A program made the translations under genes and the position numbers. A stretch of DNA of 64,000 nt. Source: Providencia rettgeri (GTDB lineage: Bacteria > Pseudomonadota > Gammaproteobacteria > Enterobacterales > Enterobacteriaceae). The notes below the pieces were generated by a model. It saw only the letters and a program-made list of their open reading frames with translations, was not told the DNA's origin and made no database searches. Shown piece by piece: positions 48,482 to 60,376 of this stretch. The stretch covers positions 2,294,001 through 2,358,000 of the forward strand of contig NZ_CP059348.1 in NCBI RefSeq assembly GCF_013702265.1. The letters run 5' to 3'. Every line of letters starts with the position of its first letter. Positions within the stretch are counted from its first letter, which is position 1.

Positions 48482-48519
48482 ACCCGCGTACTTTGCCTTA
48501 AGCTAGGTACGCGGGTTTA
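48482..48519 (+). terminator. terminator after mgtE
   Basis: ACCCGCGTAC and GTACGCGGGT form a perfect 10-bp GC-rich stem with a 15-base loop, followed by TTATAAAA. It lies seven bases past the mgtE stop. Confidence 0.7.
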
Positions 48520-49059
48520 TAAAAACCTGCCGTTTCCTGAAAAACCTCCTAGTCATACTAAAATAGAAATAACTGACAGATCACATCCGCGAGTATTATT
48601 TATTTAAATAGCCTTATCCACTGCAAATTAATTATATTATTTTATCTATACCTGTTATTTACTCTATTTAATTTCACACTTAATAAATGAGTACCATTAT
48701 ATTTTTTGCCTTTTTTGTGATTATTTTGCACATCAAAATATACAATCGTCTGTAATTGCTAGTTTATTAATATCATATCGTGGCATTCAATTATCATTTA
48801 GAATGGTAATTTGACCTTTTTTAACTAAAAAGAATCTTATGCTTGTTTTCAAGGTGGCGGTTTACAGAATATGAAACTTTCTGCTATAAATGAAGGCACG
48901 TTAGAGATACAGAGTATTACCTTGGTTTATTTTCCCTCGTTTTATCTCTCATATCCTTTGCCAAATAATATTAATTACTTCGCTATTTAACGTACCTATT
49001 ATTACAAATAACCTCATCGCGCTAATATTGAAATGTTGTGTATTTAGAAGGACAGAATT
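48520..49059. other. long AT-rich intergenic region before the MHS transporter gene
   Basis: About 540 bp with no credible gene. It is very AT-rich, with many T-runs and stretches such as TTATTATTTT, and must hold the promoter of the downstream transporter. I see no convincing operator, riboswitch or small-RNA terminator. Confidence 0.5.
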
Positions 49060-50415
49060 ATGACATCGCAAACAACCAGCCAGCCTGCGGCCAGACCGTT
49101 AGGCAAAGAAGATTATAAAACATTGGGCTTATCCTCTTTAGGTGGCACATTAGAATTTTATGATTTCGTTATTTTCGTTTTTTACGCGAAAATTATCTCC
49201 CAACTATTTTTCCCGGGCGATAATGAATTTCTCGCATTAATGGCGACGCTGGGTCTGTTTGCTGCGGGTTATCTTGCTCGCCCATTGGGCGGCATTATCA
49301 TGGCCCACTTTGGCGATAAAATCGGTCGTAAGAAAATGTTTACTTTAAGTATTTTCTTGATGGCATTCCCAACTTTTATTATTGGTTTCTTGCCAACATT
49401 TGAGACCATTGGTGCCGCTGCACCACTGTTACTGTTATTAATGCGTATCATGCAAGGAGCTGCTATCGGCGGTGAAATGCCAGGTGCATGGGTGTTTATT
49501 GCCGAACATACTCCGAAACAGCGTTATGGTTTAGGCGTGGGAACATTAACCTCAGGGATCACTGGCGGGATTTTATTAGGGTCTATCGTCGCGATTATCA
49601 TTGAGCGTTCTTATACCACCCAAGAAGTGCATGATTTTGCGTGGCGTATTCCGTTTATCTTAGGGGGCATTTTTGGTTTTATCTCTGTCTATCTTCGTCG
49701 TTTCTTACAAGAGACCCCGATTTTCAAAGAGATGGCAGCTAAAAAAGCATTAACCAAAGAGTTACCAGTAAAAACCGTGGTTAAATCCCATAAACAAGCT
49801 TGCATGATCACCGCTGCACTGACGTGGTCGCTGTCTACCGCTATCGTTGTCACCATTTTGATGACACCTGACGTGGTATTAAAAGGTATTTATGGCATCG
49901 ATCGTAATATTGCGTTGCAAGCCAACTGCGCGGCAACTTTGACCTTAACTTTAGGCTGTATTTTCTGGGGTTGGTTAGGAGATAAAACAGGGACTCGTAC
50001 ATCGATGACCTTGTCTTGGGGCGGATTAGCGGTTACCGCTATCTACTTCTATTCATCATTGTCATCCGATATTTCTGCGAATACCTTAACGTTTAATTAC
50101 GCATTAATGGGCTTCTTCGTGGGAGCAATTGCGACAACGCCAATTATCAGTACTCGCGCATTTCCACCAGAAATTCGTTTCTCTGGATTATCCTTTGCGT
50201 ATAACTTGGCGTATGCGGTATTTGGCGGGTTGACCCCAATCTTAACAGGGGCATGGTTACAGCAATCCCATATGGCACCAGCATACTATGTTGCAGGAGT
50301 TTCCTTGTTAGCCGTTGCCGTGGCGTTTATCCCTCTGTCATACAAAGGTTGGACTCGTACCGCAGAAGAGGAACGTAATCCTGCGGCAGTATTGAAAACC
50401 AGCGTAACTCAATAA
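49060..50415 (+). CDS. MHS-family MFS transporter (metabolite:proton symporter)
   Basis: 451-residue major facilitator with 12 hydrophobic helices, of the metabolite:H+ symporter group (ProP, KgtP, ShiA relatives). Signature elements are GTLEFYDFVIFVFYAKII near 30, the loop motif GDKIGRKKMFTLSI near 87, and RIMQGAAIGGEMPGAWVFIAEH near 131-152. The second half repeats the loop motif as GDKTGTRTSM near 307. Family substrates are organic acids, osmolytes or amino-acid derivatives; none can be picked from sequence alone. No metabolic genes are adjacent, and it has its own terminator. Confidence 0.87.
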   Translation: MTSQTTSQPAARPLGKEDYKTLGLSSLGGTLEFYDFVIFVFYAKIISQLFFPGDNEFLALMATLGLFAAGYLARPLGGIIMAHFGDKIGRKKMFTLSIFLMAFPTFIIGFLPTFETIGAAAPLLLLLMRIMQGAAIGGEMPGAWVFIAEHTPKQRYGLGVGTLTSGITGGILLGSIVAIIIERSYTTQEVHDFAWRIPFILGGIFGFISVYLRRFLQETPIFKEMAAKKALTKELPVKTVVKSHKQACMITAALTWSLSTAIVVTILMTPDVVLKGIYGIDRNIALQANCAATLTLTLGCIFWGWLGDKTGTRTSMTLSWGGLAVTAIYFYSSLSSDISANTLTFNYALMGFFVGAIATTPIISTRAFPPEIRFSGLSFAYNLAYAVFGGLTPILTGAWLQQSHMAPAYYVAGVSLLAVAVAFIPLSYKGWTRTAEEERNPAAVLKTSVTQ

Positions 50416-50436
50416 AACGAATTAGAACAATTACTC

Positions 50437-50466
50437 GCCTGTGGCTGTAAAGTCACAGGCTTTTTT
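50437..50466 (+). terminator. Rho-independent terminator after the MHS transporter gene
   Basis: GCCTGTGGCT and AGTCACAGGC form a 10-bp stem with one G-U pair around GTAA, followed by TTTTTTATTTT. Confidence 0.9.
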
Positions 50467-50519
50467 ATTTTCTTACGAAAAACCGTGCTTTTATCCATAG
50501 TTCTTTTCCATTTTTTCAT

Positions 50520-50537
50520 ATTTCCTCCATTTTCTTT
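50520..50537 (+). promoter_or_regulatory. possible BaeR box upstream of mdtA
   Basis: ATTTCCTCCATTTTCTTT resembles the BaeR consensus TTTTTCTCCATDATTGGC at about 12 of 18 positions, mainly over the TCTCCAT core. A related TTCTTTTCCATTTTTTCA copy lies just upstream. Autoregulation by BaeR is known in E. coli; binding here is inferred. Confidence 0.35.
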
Positions 50538-50671
50538 TGTTCCCCTCAAGCTAAACTATTAAAATACGCAACTGATTAATTTTTAATATATACCTTATTA
50601 TATTCAGTTAAATTTATTGGAATGGTTCCTAACTGATTTTACTCAACCTTGAGTTAAGCGAATTACCCACC

Positions 50672-51922
50672 ATGACGACACAGAAACGCCGTACAATTTT
50701 GACTCGCTCTGCCCTGTTTGTTGCTCTGTTAGCTGCGGCTGGCGCAACGTGGTATGCCTACCATAAAAATAACCAAAATGAAGTACCAACCACAGCCAGT
50801 GCAACCCAAGGCGGACAAGCGAAAAAAGCAGGTGGAAGACCATCACGCCCACTTGCACCCGTTCAATTTGCCACTGCCCAAGAAAAAATCGTGCCGCGTT
50901 TTCTATCTGGTTTAGGTACCGTGCAGGCCGCTAACATGGTGACGGTCACTAGCCGTGTTGAAGGCCAACTCATGAATATCTACTTCACCGAAGGGCAATC
51001 CGTCAAAGCGGGTGATTTACTCGCGCAAATTGACCCTCGCCCTTTTGAAGTGCAACTTGCCCAAGCTGAAGGTCAATTAGCCAAAGATAAAGCGACTTTA
51101 GCCAATGCTCGATTAGACTTGACCCGCTACCAAAAACTGGCGGGAACCAAAGTCATCTCCCAACAAGAGTTGGATAACCAGCGCGCTACTGTATTACAAG
51201 CCGAGGGTAGCATCAAAGTTGACCAAGCCGCCGTTGATAACGCCAAGCTGCAACTGACCTACAGCAAAATTACAGCCCCTATTTCTGGACGCATCGGTTT
51301 AAAACAAGTGGATGTGGGTAATTTTATCTCTTCAGGGACTTCCACACCGATTGTGGTGATCACCCAAACGCAACCTGCTGACGTACTATTTGCCTTACCT
51401 GAAGGTGACATTCCTGCTATCCAACAAGCGCAAGCAGCAGGGAATAAAGTCCTGATTGAAGCGTGGGATCGCAATAATATTGCCATGATTGCACGCGGAG
51501 AGTTATTGAGTACCGATAACCAAATTGACCCAGCAACGGGCACACTGAAAATCAAAGCACGCTTTACTAACGAAGAGCAAAAACTGTTCCCGAACCAGTT
51601 TGTGAACGTCAAAATGCAGGTAGAGACCTTACAAAATGCCGTCGTGATCCCAACTGCTGCTCTGCAAATGGGCAATGAAGGTCACTATGTTTGGGTATTG
51701 AGCGACGATGATACCGTGACGAAACACATTGTGACGGTGGGCATTCAAGACAGCCAACAAGTGGTGATTGAAAGCGGTTTATCCGCTAACACCAAAGTCA
51801 TTACCGATGGCGTCGATAAGTTAACAGATGGCGCGAAAGTTGAAGTGGTCAACGCTTCAAGCCTCGAAAAGAAACCGGCTTCCACAGAGAGAAAACCTCG
51901 CAATAGCGCGGAGAAAGCCTAA
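50672..51922 (+). CDS. mdtA: MdtA, periplasmic adaptor of the MdtABC efflux pump
   Basis: 416-residue membrane-fusion protein of an RND multidrug pump. One N-terminal membrane helix ([19 protein letters not shown]), a flexible linker, and a lipoyl domain halved around a coiled-coil hairpin: [33 protein letters not shown] near 95 and [21 protein letters not shown] near 205. Beta-barrel and membrane-proximal domains follow. The stop overlaps the mdtB start by one base. In E. coli the pump exports bile salts, novobiocin and other compounds and is induced by BaeSR. Confidence 0.95.
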   Translation: MTTQKRRTILTRSALFVALLAAAGATWYAYHKNNQNEVPTTASATQGGQAKKAGGRPSRPLAPVQFATAQEKIVPRFLSGLGTVQAANMVTVTSRVEGQLMNIYFTEGQSVKAGDLLAQIDPRPFEVQLAQAEGQLAKDKATLANARLDLTRYQKLAGTKVISQQELDNQRATVLQAEGSIKVDQAAVDNAKLQLTYSKITAPISGRIGLKQVDVGNFISSGTSTPIVVITQTQPADVLFALPEGDIPAIQQAQAAGNKVLIEAWDRNNIAMIARGELLSTDNQIDPATGTLKIKARFTNEEQKLFPNQFVNVKMQVETLQNAVVIPTAALQMGNEGHYVWVLSDDDTVTKHIVTVGIQDSQQVVIESGLSANTKVITDGVDKLTDGAKVEVVNASSLEKKPASTERKPRNSAEKA

Positions 51923-54900
51923 TGCAGCCGGAAACACATAAAGGCGGTGGCCCATCCCGCCTCTTCATTCTACGCCCTGTCGCAACCACCTTATTTATGG
52001 TGGCGATTTTGCTCGCGGGGATCATCGGTTATCGGTTTTTACCTGTCTCGGCATTACCGGAAGTTGACTACCCGACTATTCAAGTTGTGACCTTATACCC
52101 CGGAGCCAGCCCCGATGTGATGACGTCGGCTATCACGGCACCGCTAGAAACGCAATTCGGTCAAATGTCCGGCTTACAACAGATGTCATCACGTAGCTCC
52201 GGTGGCGCGTCAGTGATCACCTTGATGTTCCAGCTCTCTTTGCCTCTCGATGTGGCGGAGCAAGAAGTCCAAGCGGCGATTAACTCTGCCACCAGCTTGC
52301 TGCCCTCAGATTTACCATATCCACCGATTTACAACAAAGTAAACCCTGCGGATCCGCCCGTTTTAACGCTCGCCGTTACCTCAGATGCAATGCCATTAAC
52401 GCAGGTACAAGATATTATTGAAACCCGCGTGGCGCAGAAAATTTCCCAAGTGACTGGGGTGGGCTTAGTCACCTTAGCGGGGGGGCAACGCCCAGCTGTG
52501 CGCGTCAACCTTAATCCACAAGCCATGGCGGCAAAAGGATTAGACAGCGAAACCATTCGTACCGCTATCAATAATGCGAACGTCAACTCCGCAAAAGGGA
52601 GTTTTGATGGCCCAACCCGCTCTGTGACGTTATCTGCGAATGACCAGATGAAATCCCTTGAGGATTACCGCAAGTTGATTGTGGCTTTCCAAAATGGCGC
52701 ACCAGTACGTTTGGGGGATATTGCGACTATTGAACAAGGTGCTGAGAACGCCTATCTCGGTGCATGGGCCAATAGCCAACAAGCAATTGTGATTAACGTT
52801 CAGCGCCAACCGGGCGCGAACGTGATTAGCACTACAGATACTATCCGCGCATTGTTGCCTGAATTGATTGAGAGCTTACCGGCATCCGTTAATGTGGATA
52901 TTTTGACCGACCGCACCAGCACCATTCGCGCCTCCGTCAATGATGTCCAATTCGAATTAATGCTCGCTATCGCCCTCGTGGTGATGGTGATTTACTTATT
53001 CCTGCGTAATGGGATTGCGACGCTGATCCCCGGCATCGCCGTGCCATTATCGTTAGTCGGCACCTTTGCCGTCATGTATTTTTGTGGTTTTTCCGTCAAT
53101 AACCTCACATTGATGGCGCTAACCATCGCCACGGGATTCGTGGTGGATGACGCTATCGTGGTGATCGAAAATATCTCCCGCTATCTTGAAAAAGGGGACA
53201 AACCGGTTGTTGCCGCCTTAAAAGGTGCAGGAGAAATCGGTTTTACCATCATCTCCCTGACCTTCTCTTTGGTTGCCGTGCTGATCCCGCTGCTGTTTAT
53301 GGGGGATATTGTCGGGCGCCTATTCCGTGAGTTTGCGATTACGTTGGCGGTGGCAATTTTGATCTCCGCCGTGGTATCCCTCACCCTCACCCCAATGATG
53401 TGTGCCCGCTTGCTTAAACCGGAATCCCAACATAAACATAACCGCTTTGAAATCGCCTGTGAGCATTTCTTTGAGTGGATGATTGCAGGTTACGGTGTTT
53501 GGCTAAAACGGATCCTTAACCACCAATGGTTAACTCTGTGTGTGGCATTAGGAACTTTGGTACTAACCGTGCTGCTGTATATGTGGATCCCGAAAGGGTT
53601 CTTCCCTCTGCAAGATAGCGGCATTATTCAAGGTACCATTGAAAGCCGCCAATCTATTTCGTTTGCTGCAATGTCGAAGAAGCAGCAAGAAGTGGCGGGC
53701 ATTATTCTGGCAGATCCGGCGGTTGAGAACGTCACCACCTATGTGGGGATCGATGGCAACAATGCCACTCTGAATAACGCCCGTATTCAAATCACATTGA
53801 AGCCCCTTGATGAACGCGACGATCGTGTTCCTACGATTATTCCTCGCTTACAACAAGCCACCAGCGGTATTACAGGGGTTAATCTTTACTTGCAGCCATC
53901 ACAGGATTTAACCATTGATACGCAAGTTTCCCGTACCCCGTATCAATTCACGCTGCAAGCAGGCTCACTGGATGAACTTAGCACTTGGGTACCAAAATTG
54001 CAGGAAGCCTTAAATCAACAATCCGCACTCATTGATGTGAGCAGCGACTGGCAAGATAAAGGTTTAGTCGCGTATGTAAATGTGGATCGTGATACCGCGA
54101 GCCGTTTTGGTATTACCATGTCAAATATCGATAACGCGCTGTATAACGCGTTTGGTCAACGCATGATCTCCACCATTTACACCCAAGCTAACCAGTATCG
54201 CGTGATTTTAGAACACAATACCCAAACCCGTGATGGAATGGAGGCGCTCAATGATATTCGCTTAAAAGGCACTGATGGCGCCATTGTTCCGCTGAATACC
54301 CTCGTGAATATTCAAGAAGGTTATGGGCCTTTAGCGATTAATCACCTCGACCAATTCCCGTCAGTCACTTTCTCTTTCGATGTAGCGGGAGATTCTTCAT
54401 TAGAAGAAGCAGTCAATGCGGTGAAATTGGCTGAAAAACAGATTGCGATGCCAAAATCGATTACCACCCAATTCCAAGGTGCCACCCTCGCCTTTGAAGC
54501 GGCGCTGAGTAGCACCGTTTGGCTGATTTTTGCCGCGATCATCGCGATGTATATCGTGCTGGGTATTCTGTACGAAAGCTTTATTCATCCAATCACTATT
54601 TTGTCCACTTTGCCGACTGCTGGGGTGGGTGCTTTACTCGCGCTAATGATGGCGGGCAATGAGCTCGATGTGATCGCCATTATCGGGATTATCTTGCTGA
54701 TAGGGATCGTGAAAAAGAACGCCATTATGATGATTGACTTTGCCCTCGCCGCAGAGCGTGAGCAAGGTTTATCTCCATATGATGCGATTTATCAGGCTTG
54801 TTTACTGCGTTTTCGCCCAATCCTGATGACTACCATGGCCGCATTGCTTGGTGCGCTCCCGCTGATGCTCAGTACCGGTGTCGGCGCAGAACTGCGCCAG

Positions 54901-55038
54901 CCTCTGGGAGTCTGTATGGTAGGTGGGTTGATCATGAGCCAGATTTTAACCCTGTTCACCACGCCTGTGATCTACTTGATGTTTGACCGTTTAGCCCATC
55001 GATTCAATCGTCGTGGGCACAAGGCACAGGAGTCTTAA
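51922..55038 (+). CDS. mdtB: MdtB, RND efflux transporter subunit
   Basis: 1038-residue RND transporter with 12 transmembrane helices and two large periplasmic loops (about 35-335 and 560-860). Helix 4 proton-relay Asp pair is in [14 protein letters not shown] near 408, and the family string [20 protein letters not shown] is near 970. MdtB pairs with MdtC as a heterotrimer (two MdtB, one MdtC in E. coli). It overlaps mdtA and mdtC by one base each (TAATG), so the three are coupled. Confidence 0.96.
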   Translation: MQPETHKGGGPSRLFILRPVATTLFMVAILLAGIIGYRFLPVSALPEVDYPTIQVVTLYPGASPDVMTSAITAPLETQFGQMSGLQQMSSRSSGGASVITLMFQLSLPLDVAEQEVQAAINSATSLLPSDLPYPPIYNKVNPADPPVLTLAVTSDAMPLTQVQDIIETRVAQKISQVTGVGLVTLAGGQRPAVRVNLNPQAMAAKGLDSETIRTAINNANVNSAKGSFDGPTRSVTLSANDQMKSLEDYRKLIVAFQNGAPVRLGDIATIEQGAENAYLGAWANSQQAIVINVQRQPGANVISTTDTIRALLPELIESLPASVNVDILTDRTSTIRASVNDVQFELMLAIALVVMVIYLFLRNGIATLIPGIAVPLSLVGTFAVMYFCGFSVNNLTLMALTIATGFVVDDAIVVIENISRYLEKGDKPVVAALKGAGEIGFTIISLTFSLVAVLIPLLFMGDIVGRLFREFAITLAVAILISAVVSLTLTPMMCARLLKPESQHKHNRFEIACEHFFEWMIAGYGVWLKRILNHQWLTLCVALGTLVLTVLLYMWIPKGFFPLQDSGIIQGTIESRQSISFAAMSKKQQEVAGIILADPAVENVTTYVGIDGNNATLNNARIQITLKPLDERDDRVPTIIPRLQQATSGITGVNLYLQPSQDLTIDTQVSRTPYQFTLQAGSLDELSTWVPKLQEALNQQSALIDVSSDWQDKGLVAYVNVDRDTASRFGITMSNIDNALYNAFGQRMISTIYTQANQYRVILEHNTQTRDGMEALNDIRLKGTDGAIVPLNTLVNIQEGYGPLAINHLDQFPSVTFSFDVAGDSSLEEAVNAVKLAEKQIAMPKSITTQFQGATLAFEAALSSTVWLIFAAIIAMYIVLGILYESFIHPITILSTLPTAGVGALLALMMAGNELDVIAIIGIILLIGIVKKNAIMMIDFALAAEREQGLSPYDAIYQACLLRFRPILMTTMAALLGALPLMLSTGVGAELRQPLGVCMVGGLIMSQILTLFTTPVIYLMFDRLAHRFNRRGHKAQES

Positions 55039-58000
55039 TGAAACGCTTCTTTGCTTTATTTATTAGCCGTCCGGTGGCGACCACGTTAATCAGTGTCGCC
55101 ATTACCCTGTGCGGTGCATTGAGCTTTCTATTTTTACCTGTGGCGCCATTGCCACAGGTAGACTACCCTGTGATAAGAGTGACAGCGTCACTTCCAGGTG
55201 CCTCTCCTGAAACTATGGCCTCCTCTATCGCGACACCGCTTGAGCGCTCATTAGGTAGTATTGCTGGATTAAATGAGATGACCTCGAGCAGTTCGTTAGG
55301 ACGAACCTCCATTACCTTAGAGTTTGATTTAACCAAAGATATCAATAATGCCGCGCGGGAAGTACAAGCAGCGTTGAATGCCGCACAAAACTTATTACCT
55401 AGCGGTATGCCAAGCCGCCCTCGTTACTATAAATCAAACCCATCTGACGCGCCGATCATGATTTTAACCCTCACATCAAAAACCCTCAGTACAGGGGAAA
55501 TGTATGATGTGGCGTCTACACGCTTAGCTCAGCGTATCGCGCAAATCGATGGGGTCAGTGAAGTTGCAGTAGGGGGTGGTTCTCTTCCTGCTGTGCGTGT
55601 GGAACTCAACCCAACAGCCCTATTTAATCAAGGGGTTTCCCTTGATGCAGTGCGCTCTGCCATCAGTAGTGCTAACGTGCGCCAACCACAAGGCTATATC
55701 AATAATGACGATAATCGCTACCAAGTTCAGACTAACGACGAACTGAAAAAAGCCGCCGATTACCGTCCAATTATTGTCCATTACAGTAATGGCAATGCCG
55801 TCAAACTCAGTGATGTCGCCGTCGTAAAAGACTCTGTCCAAGATGTGCGAGCCGCAGGGATGTCCAGTGGTGAACCCGCAATTTTGATCATCATTCGCCG
55901 CGAAGCGGGTGCCAATATCATTGAAACGGTCAAACGCATTCGCGAGGAACTCCCAGAATTTAAGGATATGATCCCCGCCGCCATTGATTTACAGGTTGCC
56001 CAAGATAGAACTCCGACCATCAAAGCATCGTTGGCAGAAGTCGAACGAGCATTAATGATTGCGATTGCGCTGGTGATCCTCGTCGTATTGCTATTTTTAC
56101 GTTCAGGTCGTGCCACTTTAATTCCCGCCATTGCAGTACCTGTCTCGTTAATTGGTACCTTTACCGCCATGTATTTATGCGGGTTCAGCCTCAATAACTT
56201 GTCATTAATGGCCTTAACCGTCGCCACCGGATTTGTGGTGGATGATGCCATCGTGGTATTGGAGAACATTTCTCGGCACATTGAAAATGGTCGAAAACCG
56301 TTTATCGCGGCTGTTAAAGGGGTTTCTGAGGTTGGCTTTACCGTCGTTTCGATGAGTATTTCTTTAGTGGCGGTGTTTATTCCACTGTTACTGATGGATG
56401 GATTAGTTGGGCGATTATTCCGCGAATTTGCCATTACGCTCTCGACTGCCATCGCGATTTCACTGATTATCTCCCTAACGTTAACCCCGATGATGTGCGC
56501 ACATTTACTGAAAAAACGCGGCGCAGCCAATACCAAGCAACGAGGATTTGGACGCGTTCTTATTCGGTTACAAGAAAGTTACGGCGTCACGTTAAATTGG
56601 GTATTATCTCATCGTCGCAGTGTGCTGGCGGTGCTGATTGCGGCAATTGGCTTGAATGTTTATCTGTATATTTCGATTCCTAAAGCCTTTTTCCCTGAGC
56701 AAGATACAGGACGTTTGCTGGGATTCGTTCGAGCAGACCAAAGCATTTCATTCCAGTCAATGAAACAAAAAATGACCAGCTTTATGCAGCAAGTGAAAGC
56801 GGATCCTGCCGTGGATAGCGTCACTGGATTTACGGGCGGCAGCCGCGTCAACAGCGGGTCTATGTTTATCTCCTTAAAACCGTTGGATGAACGCAAAGAG
56901 AGTGCCAACAGCGTGATTAACCGCTTGCGCATGAAACTGGCGAACGAACCCGGTGCCAACTTATTTATGATGCCCGTGCAAGATATTCGCGTGGGCGGAC
57001 GCCAATCCGAAGCCAGCTATCAATTTACCCTGTTAGCCGACGAGCTGGATGCATTACGTTCATGGGAGCCCGCTATTCGCCGAGCGCTGGGGGATTTACC
57101 TCAGTTAACCGATGTGAACTCCGATAAAGAAGATAAAGGCGCGGAGATGGCATTAACCTATGACCGCGATTTGATGGCACAACTGGGGATCGATGTGCGT
57201 GATGCGAACAATCTGCTCAACAACGCCTTTGGTCAACGTCAAATTTCCACCATTTATGAAGCTATGAACCAATATAAAGTGGTGATGGAAGTGGCGCCGG
57301 AATATACCCAAGACGTCAGTTCGCTGGATAAAATGTTTGTGGTGAATAAACAAGGAGAAGCGATCCCCCTCTCCTATTTTGCTCGCTGGCAGCCCGCCAA
57401 TGCACCGTTAAGTGTTAACCACCAAGGGTTATCAGCCGCGTCCACCATTTCCTTTAACGTGGCAGACGGCTATACCTTAAATGATGCCATTGTGGCGGTA
57501 GAGAAAACCATGACCGCTTTAGGCGTTCCCTCGGCGGTGCGTGGCACTTTCGCCGGAACCGCCCAAGTTTTCCAGGATACCTTAAAATCTCAGTTGTTTT
57601 TAATTTTAGCGGCGATTGTCACGGTCTATTTGGTACTGGGTATTTTGTATGAAAGTTATATTCACCCACTTACCATTCTGTCGACGCTGCCATCCGCAGG
57701 TGTCGGTGCGTTATTAGCCTTGGAATTATTTGATACGCCATTTAGCCTCATTGCCTTAATCGGCATTATGTTGCTTATTGGTATTGTGATGAAAAACGCC
57801 ATTATCATGGTGGATTTTGCCCTTCAAGCCCAACGCAATGGGAACTTATCGGCGAAAGAGGCTATTTTACGCGCGAGCCTGCTGCGTTTTAGGCCGATTT
57901 TAATGACCACCCTTGCTGCGATTTTTGGGGCGCTCCCTTTGATGCTAGGCACGGGTGATGGCGCAGAGTTACGACAACCGCTGGGGATCGCGATTGTCGG

Positions 58001-58127
58001 TGGTTTGGTTATGAGCCAACTGCTGACCCTATTCACCACTCCGGTGGTGTATCTCAGTTTTGATAGTTTGAGACAGCGTTTTTCACGCAAAGCGCCTTCA
58101 ATGCAGGAGAAATCCCATGAAGCTTAA
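55038..58127 (+). CDS. mdtC: MdtC, RND efflux transporter subunit
   Basis: 1029-residue RND transporter, paralogous to MdtB. N-terminal [37 protein letters not shown], helix-4 Asp pair in [14 protein letters not shown] near 401, and [21 protein letters not shown] near 953. It forms the functional, drug-exporting partner in the MdtBC heterotrimer. Its last 11 bases overlap the start of baeS; in E. coli the MFS gene mdtD lies in this position, but here it is absent. Confidence 0.96.
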   Translation: MKRFFALFISRPVATTLISVAITLCGALSFLFLPVAPLPQVDYPVIRVTASLPGASPETMASSIATPLERSLGSIAGLNEMTSSSSLGRTSITLEFDLTKDINNAAREVQAALNAAQNLLPSGMPSRPRYYKSNPSDAPIMILTLTSKTLSTGEMYDVASTRLAQRIAQIDGVSEVAVGGGSLPAVRVELNPTALFNQGVSLDAVRSAISSANVRQPQGYINNDDNRYQVQTNDELKKAADYRPIIVHYSNGNAVKLSDVAVVKDSVQDVRAAGMSSGEPAILIIIRREAGANIIETVKRIREELPEFKDMIPAAIDLQVAQDRTPTIKASLAEVERALMIAIALVILVVLLFLRSGRATLIPAIAVPVSLIGTFTAMYLCGFSLNNLSLMALTVATGFVVDDAIVVLENISRHIENGRKPFIAAVKGVSEVGFTVVSMSISLVAVFIPLLLMDGLVGRLFREFAITLSTAIAISLIISLTLTPMMCAHLLKKRGAANTKQRGFGRVLIRLQESYGVTLNWVLSHRRSVLAVLIAAIGLNVYLYISIPKAFFPEQDTGRLLGFVRADQSISFQSMKQKMTSFMQQVKADPAVDSVTGFTGGSRVNSGSMFISLKPLDERKESANSVINRLRMKLANEPGANLFMMPVQDIRVGGRQSEASYQFTLLADELDALRSWEPAIRRALGDLPQLTDVNSDKEDKGAEMALTYDRDLMAQLGIDVRDANNLLNNAFGQRQISTIYEAMNQYKVVMEVAPEYTQDVSSLDKMFVVNKQGEAIPLSYFARWQPANAPLSVNHQGLSAASTISFNVADGYTLNDAIVAVEKTMTALGVPSAVRGTFAGTAQVFQDTLKSQLFLILAAIVTVYLVLGILYESYIHPLTILSTLPSAGVGALLALELFDTPFSLIALIGIMLLIGIVMKNAIIMVDFALQAQRNGNLSAKEAILRASLLRFRPILMTTLAAIFGALPLMLGTGDGAELRQPLGIAIVGGLVMSQLLTLFTTPVVYLSFDSLRQRFSRKAPSMQEKSHEA

Positions 58128-59511
58128 ACTCTCGAGCCTCAGTACTCGGTTATTTATCGCTATCTTTGCCACCTGTTTGCTGCTGGTTGCTATCATGCAT
58201 CAAGGAGTCAGAATGGGCTTCCAGCATGGTTTCATCGACTACATTAAAGAGAATGACCAGCAACGCGCTGAGTTACTCGCTTTAGCGCTTGCCGAACAAT
58301 ATGAGGAGCAAGAAAGTTGGCGTTTTTTGGCGGTGGATGAGCGGATGTTTTTCCGTATTTTACGCAATGTCGATAATCAGCACCAAGGGCAAGGTCATGG
58401 CGGTGGTCATAAGCGAATGCGCGGTATGTTTTGGGTTTATGACACCAAAGACAACCTGATTTGGGGGCGTGACCTCCCCCCACCGGATCAAGTCATCCGC
58501 GTGCCCGTCAAAACGAACCGAGGCGCAACCGTCGGCTGGCTAGTCGCCAGTTATGAAAGTGGGATCAGCAACCAATTAGACCAACGTTTCGATACCCAGC
58601 AGATGCACATTAGCTGGGTAATTGCAGGGTTATCGCTGTTCGTGGCGCTACTAGTGACCCTATTTTTAGCTCGCGGCTTTTTAAAGCCCATCACCCGATT
58701 GCTGGAAGGTACTCAACAACTCGCTAAAGGTAATTTCAGTGCGCGGGTATCTGAAGTGGGTCAAGATGAGTTGGGACAGTTGGCGAAAGACTTTAACCAT
58801 CTCGCCTCTACCTTGGAAAAAAATGAGCAAATGCGCCGCGATTATATGGCGGATATTTCCCATGAATTACGTACCCCGCTCTCCGTTTTACGCGGCGAAC
58901 TTGAAGCCGTGCAAGACGGTGTGCGCCAAGCAACGCCTGAAACCATCAATTCCCTACTCAATGAGACTCAAACACTGATAAAACTGGTCAATGACCTGCA
59001 TCAGCTTTCGTTATCCGATAGAGGCTCCTTGGTTTACCGTATGGAATTTATCGATATTATCCCGATTATTGAGATGAATTTAGGGCAAGCCAAATGGCGA
59101 TTGGAAGATAGGCAGCTAGCGTTAGAAACTCAATTTTCTGCCCATTCCCATCTATTTGCTGACCCTGATCGCATCAACCAACTGTTTTATAATTTGATGG
59201 AAAACAGCCTGCGCTATACCGATCCTCACGGTAAAATTTCCGTCAACGTGAGCCAACATGACCAACAATTAGTGATCACGTGGGAAGATAGCGCACCGGG
59301 ATTAAGTGTTGAACAGTGCCAGCGTCTGTTTGAACGATTTTACCGTGTGGAAGTTTCTCGTAACCGTGCGAGTGGCGGCTCAGGTTTGGGGCTGGCGATT
59401 TGCTATAATATTGTCGAAGCCCATAATGGGACTATTTCTGCGGCACCCTCTCCACTCGGTGGCGTGAAGATAACCATTCAACTTCCCATTGCGACGCAGG
59501 AGGAGCAATAG
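58117..59511 (+). CDS. baeS: envelope-stress sensor kinase BaeS
   Basis: 464-residue membrane histidine kinase. Two helices (about 12-32 and 168-190) flank a periplasmic sensor domain, which has a His/Gly-rich patch ([12 protein letters not shown]) near 89-100, an odd feature that could bind metal. HAMP domain about 190-240, phospho-accepting His in [11 protein letters not shown] near 250, and ATPase motifs N (NLMENSLRY), G1 and G2 (GGSGLGLAI) near 428. It detects indole, flavonoids, metals and misfolded envelope proteins in E. coli. Overlaps mdtC by 11 bp. Confidence 0.94.
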   Translation: MKLKLSSLSTRLFIAIFATCLLLVAIMHQGVRMGFQHGFIDYIKENDQQRAELLALALAEQYEEQESWRFLAVDERMFFRILRNVDNQHQGQGHGGGHKRMRGMFWVYDTKDNLIWGRDLPPPDQVIRVPVKTNRGATVGWLVASYESGISNQLDQRFDTQQMHISWVIAGLSLFVALLVTLFLARGFLKPITRLLEGTQQLAKGNFSARVSEVGQDELGQLAKDFNHLASTLEKNEQMRRDYMADISHELRTPLSVLRGELEAVQDGVRQATPETINSLLNETQTLIKLVNDLHQLSLSDRGSLVYRMEFIDIIPIIEMNLGQAKWRLEDRQLALETQFSAHSHLFADPDRINQLFYNLMENSLRYTDPHGKISVNVSQHDQQLVITWEDSAPGLSVEQCQRLFERFYRVEVSRNRASGGSGLGLAICYNIVEAHNGTISAAPSPLGGVKITIQLPIATQEEQ

Positions 59512-60224
59512 TGTCTTTGTCTGAATCCCCTTTATTGGGAGCCAATAGCGCCCATGTTCTGATTGTTGAAGACGAACCTAAACTTGGGCAGTTACTGTTT
59601 GATTATCTGCAAGCGGCTGGCTATGTTCCCGCCTTGCTGATGCGCGGTGATGAAGTCATCCCCTATGTACAAAAGCACTTTCCTGACCTGATTTTATTAG
59701 ATTTGATGTTACCAGGACTCGATGGTATTTCAGTCTGTCGTGAACTGCGTAAATTCAGCGACGTTCCAGTGATTATGGTGACGGCTAAAACGGAAGAAAT
59801 TGACCGTTTATTAGGGTTGGAAATTGGTGCCGATGACTACGTTTGTAAGCCCTTTAGCCCGCGAGAAGTGGTTGCCCGTGTGAAAACGATTTTGCGCCGT
59901 TGCCAAAGAGCCCCTTCTTCTGCGGGAAGCCAAGAGACTCAACTGATTATCGATGAAAATGCGTTCCAAGTCCGTTATGGGGATAAATTACTGGAATTGA
60001 CCCCCGCAGAATTTCGCCTGCTAAAGTTTTTGTCAGATAACGCAGGTACGGTGTTTTCTCGGGATCAATTGCTGGATATTTTGTATGACGACCATCGTGT
60101 GGTCACCGACAGAACCATTGATAGCCACGTCAAAAACTTACGTCGTAAGCTCGAATCGCTGGATGACGAAAAAACCTTTATCCGCTCCATCTATGGTTTA
60201 GGCTATCGCTGGGACGACATCTAA
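59511..60224 (+). CDS. baeR: response regulator BaeR
   Basis: 237-residue OmpR-family regulator. Receiver domain with acidic pair in IVEDEPKLG near 20, phospho-acceptor in [13 protein letters not shown] near 62 and Lys in [13 protein letters not shown] near 113. The winged-helix DNA-binding domain ends in [15 protein letters not shown] and GLGYRW. The start codon is GTG at 59511, overlapping the baeS stop by one base and preceded by a strong AGGAGGAG site. It activates mdtABC and, in E. coli, spy and acrD. Confidence 0.96.
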   Translation: MSLSESPLLGANSAHVLIVEDEPKLGQLLFDYLQAAGYVPALLMRGDEVIPYVQKHFPDLILLDLMLPGLDGISVCRELRKFSDVPVIMVTAKTEEIDRLLGLEIGADDYVCKPFSPREVVARVKTILRRCQRAPSSAGSQETQLIIDENAFQVRYGDKLLELTPAEFRLLKFLSDNAGTVFSRDQLLDILYDDHRVVTDRTIDSHVKNLRRKLESLDDEKTFIRSIYGLGYRWDDI

Positions 60225-60376
60225 TCACAGCCAGCGTTTCTGTAACAAAATTATAACCCTGTTTTTTACATGGGAAATTTGGCATTCCCGTCATTTAGCG
60301 TTAAAATCCCCACCCTCGAATTTTTACACCAAGCCATCCGGCTTGGTGCTGACCTGACATCAGACTGAGAACTAAC

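Noticed and set aside
55781-56536. 251-codon antisense open frame inside mdtC
   Set aside because: It is a shadow frame of a long high-confidence RND transporter gene; composition reflects the complementary strand.
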